NCBI GenBank assembly: GCA_964478775.1
Contig: CAYZJC010000046.1
Span: 1 to 6,254 of the forward strand
Origin: PNMQ01 sp964478775
GTDB lineage: Bacteria; Pseudomonadota; Alphaproteobacteria; Paracaedibacterales; CAIOTO01
Length of the DNA stretch: 6,254 bases
Direction: 5' to 3'
The notes under the pieces are model-generated. The model saw only the letters and a list, made by a program, of their open reading frames with translations, searched no databases and was not told the origin of the DNA. The translations under genes and the position numbers were made by a program. Positions 5,123-6,254 of the stretch are shown here, piece after piece; within the stretch, counting starts at the first letter, position 1, and every line of letters begins with the position of its first letter.

Positions 5123-6254
5123 ATGAAGGCAAATGCTTATTATAAAACACTCCTGGCAACTGCAGTTGTCTTTGCAGTGAATGTCAGATGTGGAGTCACA
5201 TCTGAATTTACAGCGACCCCACAACCAAGTGTGACAAAAGGAAATTTAAAGGATTCATCTATTGGTGGCAATGTGACGCAGACGTTTAGCGAAACAAGAC
5301 ATGTCGCCCAAGAAACAAGTAATCAAGGCGGGGCAGGGGGTAGTTCCCATGTTTATTTGGGGTCTCCAGCGGCAGTACGTGAAAAGCACCCACAAGATTA
5401 TTTTGATGAAGGCAAAAGATTTTTTCACCAAGTTCCCCCTGACTTTACAAATGCAGCAACGTGTTTTTTAAGGGCGGCTGGCGCAGAAGAACAACACATT
5501 AAGATCTCATCCTATTTGCATTATGCAAAGTGTGTGTTTGAGACCAATCCTGATAGTGCCGTCACTTATTATGAAAAGGTGCTTCAATTAGAACCACATG
5601 ATGAAGCCCATAGAGGATTGATGCAACTAGACTATGCGTTGGCAACAGATGTAGAAGAGGATGCAGAATATTTTGAGGAAGTATTAACACGTGCCTTAAC
5701 TTATGGAAAAAAAATACACAGACAAAACAAGAAAGATCGCACCCTCATCAAAGAAATTACAGCTAAACTCTCTTCTATATCAATACAGCAATCAACACCA
5801 GTTGCCACTTCAGCCCCACATCCTGTGGTAGATCAAAAACCATCAGCAATAGATGATATTTCAGTCTTATCATCTGAATCAACAGAAAATTCAGGCAAAG
5901 GAAAATCAGTTTCGCAGCTGTTAGATGATGTATTACATAAGGGCAATATGGATGCGTTAGCAGAATTAACACAAATTGCTGAGACTGATAACCTTGAGGC
6001 CATGAATGCATTAATTCAAGTATATAAAACAGATGATATTGTAGATGCTGACTTTGAAAAGGTTTATCAATTAGCATTAACAGCAGCTAATAAAGGTGAT
6101 GCAAATGGGCAGTTTGAACTAGCGGAATGTTACAACTATGGAAGAGGCGTGTTAGAAGATCAAAAAAAGGCCAAGCGTTATTACAGGTTTGCAAGTCAAC
6201 AAGGGGATGCTAGAGCCTTAACAGTTATTCAAAGTGGCGTACTAGATGCACCAG
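5123..6254 (+). CDS. Probable exported protein with TPR-like and Sel1-like repeats, 3' end outside the window
   Basis: An open frame from ATG 5123 to the right edge (377 codons so far). Residues 1-22 are signal-like: Lys2 and Lys8, then a hydrophobic stretch about 10-21. Cys23 follows Asn-Val-Arg, which is not a proper lipobox, so lipidation is unlikely. Residues 30-80 are polar and low in complexity (GGAGGSS at 69-75). Residues about 90-195 are helical and TPR-like (AVTYYEKVLQLEPHDEAHRG at 146-164). A Ser/Thr/Pro-rich linker covers about 217-262. From about 263 helical repeats resume, with one clear Sel1-like repeat at about 327-363: FELAECYNYGRGVLEDQKKA, then YYRFASQQGDARA. Sel1/TPR solenoids bind other proteins; exported ones often act in envelope or host interactions, which is inference here. 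Promoter and ribosome binding site are its own. More Sel1 units probably follow beyond the edge. An enzyme domain further on cannot be excluded. Confidence 0.85.
   Translation, partial: MKANAYYKTLLATAVVFAVNVRCGVTSEFTATPQPSVTKGNLKDSSIGGNVTQTFSETRHVAQETSNQGGAGGSSHVYLGSPAAVREKHPQDYFDEGKRFFHQVPPDFTNAATCFLRAAGAEEQHIKISSYLHYAKCVFETNPDSAVTYYEKVLQLEPHDEAHRGLMQLDYALATDVEEDAEYFEEVLTRALTYGKKIHRQNKKDRTLIKEITAKLSSISIQQSTPVATSAPHPVVDQKPSAIDDISVLSSESTENSGKGKSVSQLLDDVLHKGNMDALAELTQIAETDNLEAMNALIQVYKTDDIVDADFEKVYQLALTAANKGDANGQFELAECYNYGRGVLEDQKKAKRYYRFASQQGDARALTVIQSGVLDAP
5184..5205 (+). repeat. Perfect 9-bp hairpin inside the start of the Sel1-repeat gene
   Basis: TCAGATGTG (5184-5192) and CACATCTGA (5197-5205) are exact inverted copies around the tetraloop GAGT (5193-5196). 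It covers codons 21-28, right at the end of the signal-like segment, about 100 bases into the expected transcript. The bases after it (ATTTACAG) are not a T run, so it is not a normal intrinsic terminator. Confidence 0.7.

Noticed and set aside
5189..5191. Cys23 of the Sel1 protein as a lipoprotein attachment site
   Set aside because: The residues before it (Asn-Val-Arg) do not fit the lipobox, which needs Gly, Ala or Ser at -1.
5775..6077. Minus-strand open frame of 100 codons
   Set aside because: Opposite the Sel1-repeat gene, with Leu/His-rich shadow composition caused by the codons of the real gene.
1..6254. CRISPR array, insertion sequence, toxin-antitoxin or phage-defence module
   Set aside because: No regularly spaced repeats, transposase, paired small genes or defence domains were seen on either strand.

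Overview
The window is visibly AT-rich and fits an alphaproteobacterium. The threonyl-tRNA synthetase has an alphaproteobacterial look (for example the MNCPCHVQIF and HGIMRVRAFTQDDAHIF stretches). A large Cache-HAMP adenylate cyclase and an exported Sel1/TPR-repeat protein in a low-GC background would suit a host-associated lineage such as Holosporales. That last placement is inference from composition and gene types; no marker in the window settles it.

Layout, left to right. (1) 1-53, minus strand: most of a tRNA-Phe(GAA) gene, cut by the left edge, with a plausible promoter at 76-105. (2) 189-2369, minus strand: a 726-residue membrane-bound class III nucleotide cyclase with an extracytoplasmic dCache-type sensor, two membrane segments, HAMP, a catalytic domain with all key residues, and a conserved C-terminal tail. 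(3) 2370-2617: divergent intergenic region with weak promoter candidates for the cyclase and thrS. (4) 2618-4528, plus strand: complete thrS with a GTG start, followed by a clear intrinsic terminator at 4544-4573. (5) 4574-5122: a long spacer with no convincing intact gene. It holds what looks like the wreck of a small hydrophobic-protein gene (about 4624-4848), a G-rich minus-strand mini-ORF (4945-5013), and a good sigma70-like promoter (5046-5074). (6) 5123-6254, plus strand: the first 377 codons of a probably exported protein with a TPR-like helical block, a Ser/Thr/Pro-rich linker and at least one clear Sel1-like repeat. It is open at the right edge.

The genes do not form an obvious pathway. 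thrS and the tRNA are translation housekeeping genes. The cyclase is a stand-alone signalling protein that probably turns an outside cue into cAMP. The Sel1 protein has its own promoter. I see no convincing new multi-gene system. The most useful leads are the cyclase sensor and its Thr584 signature, the perfect hairpin in the early coding region of the Sel1 gene, and the multi-frame gene wreck with the adjoining mini-ORF.
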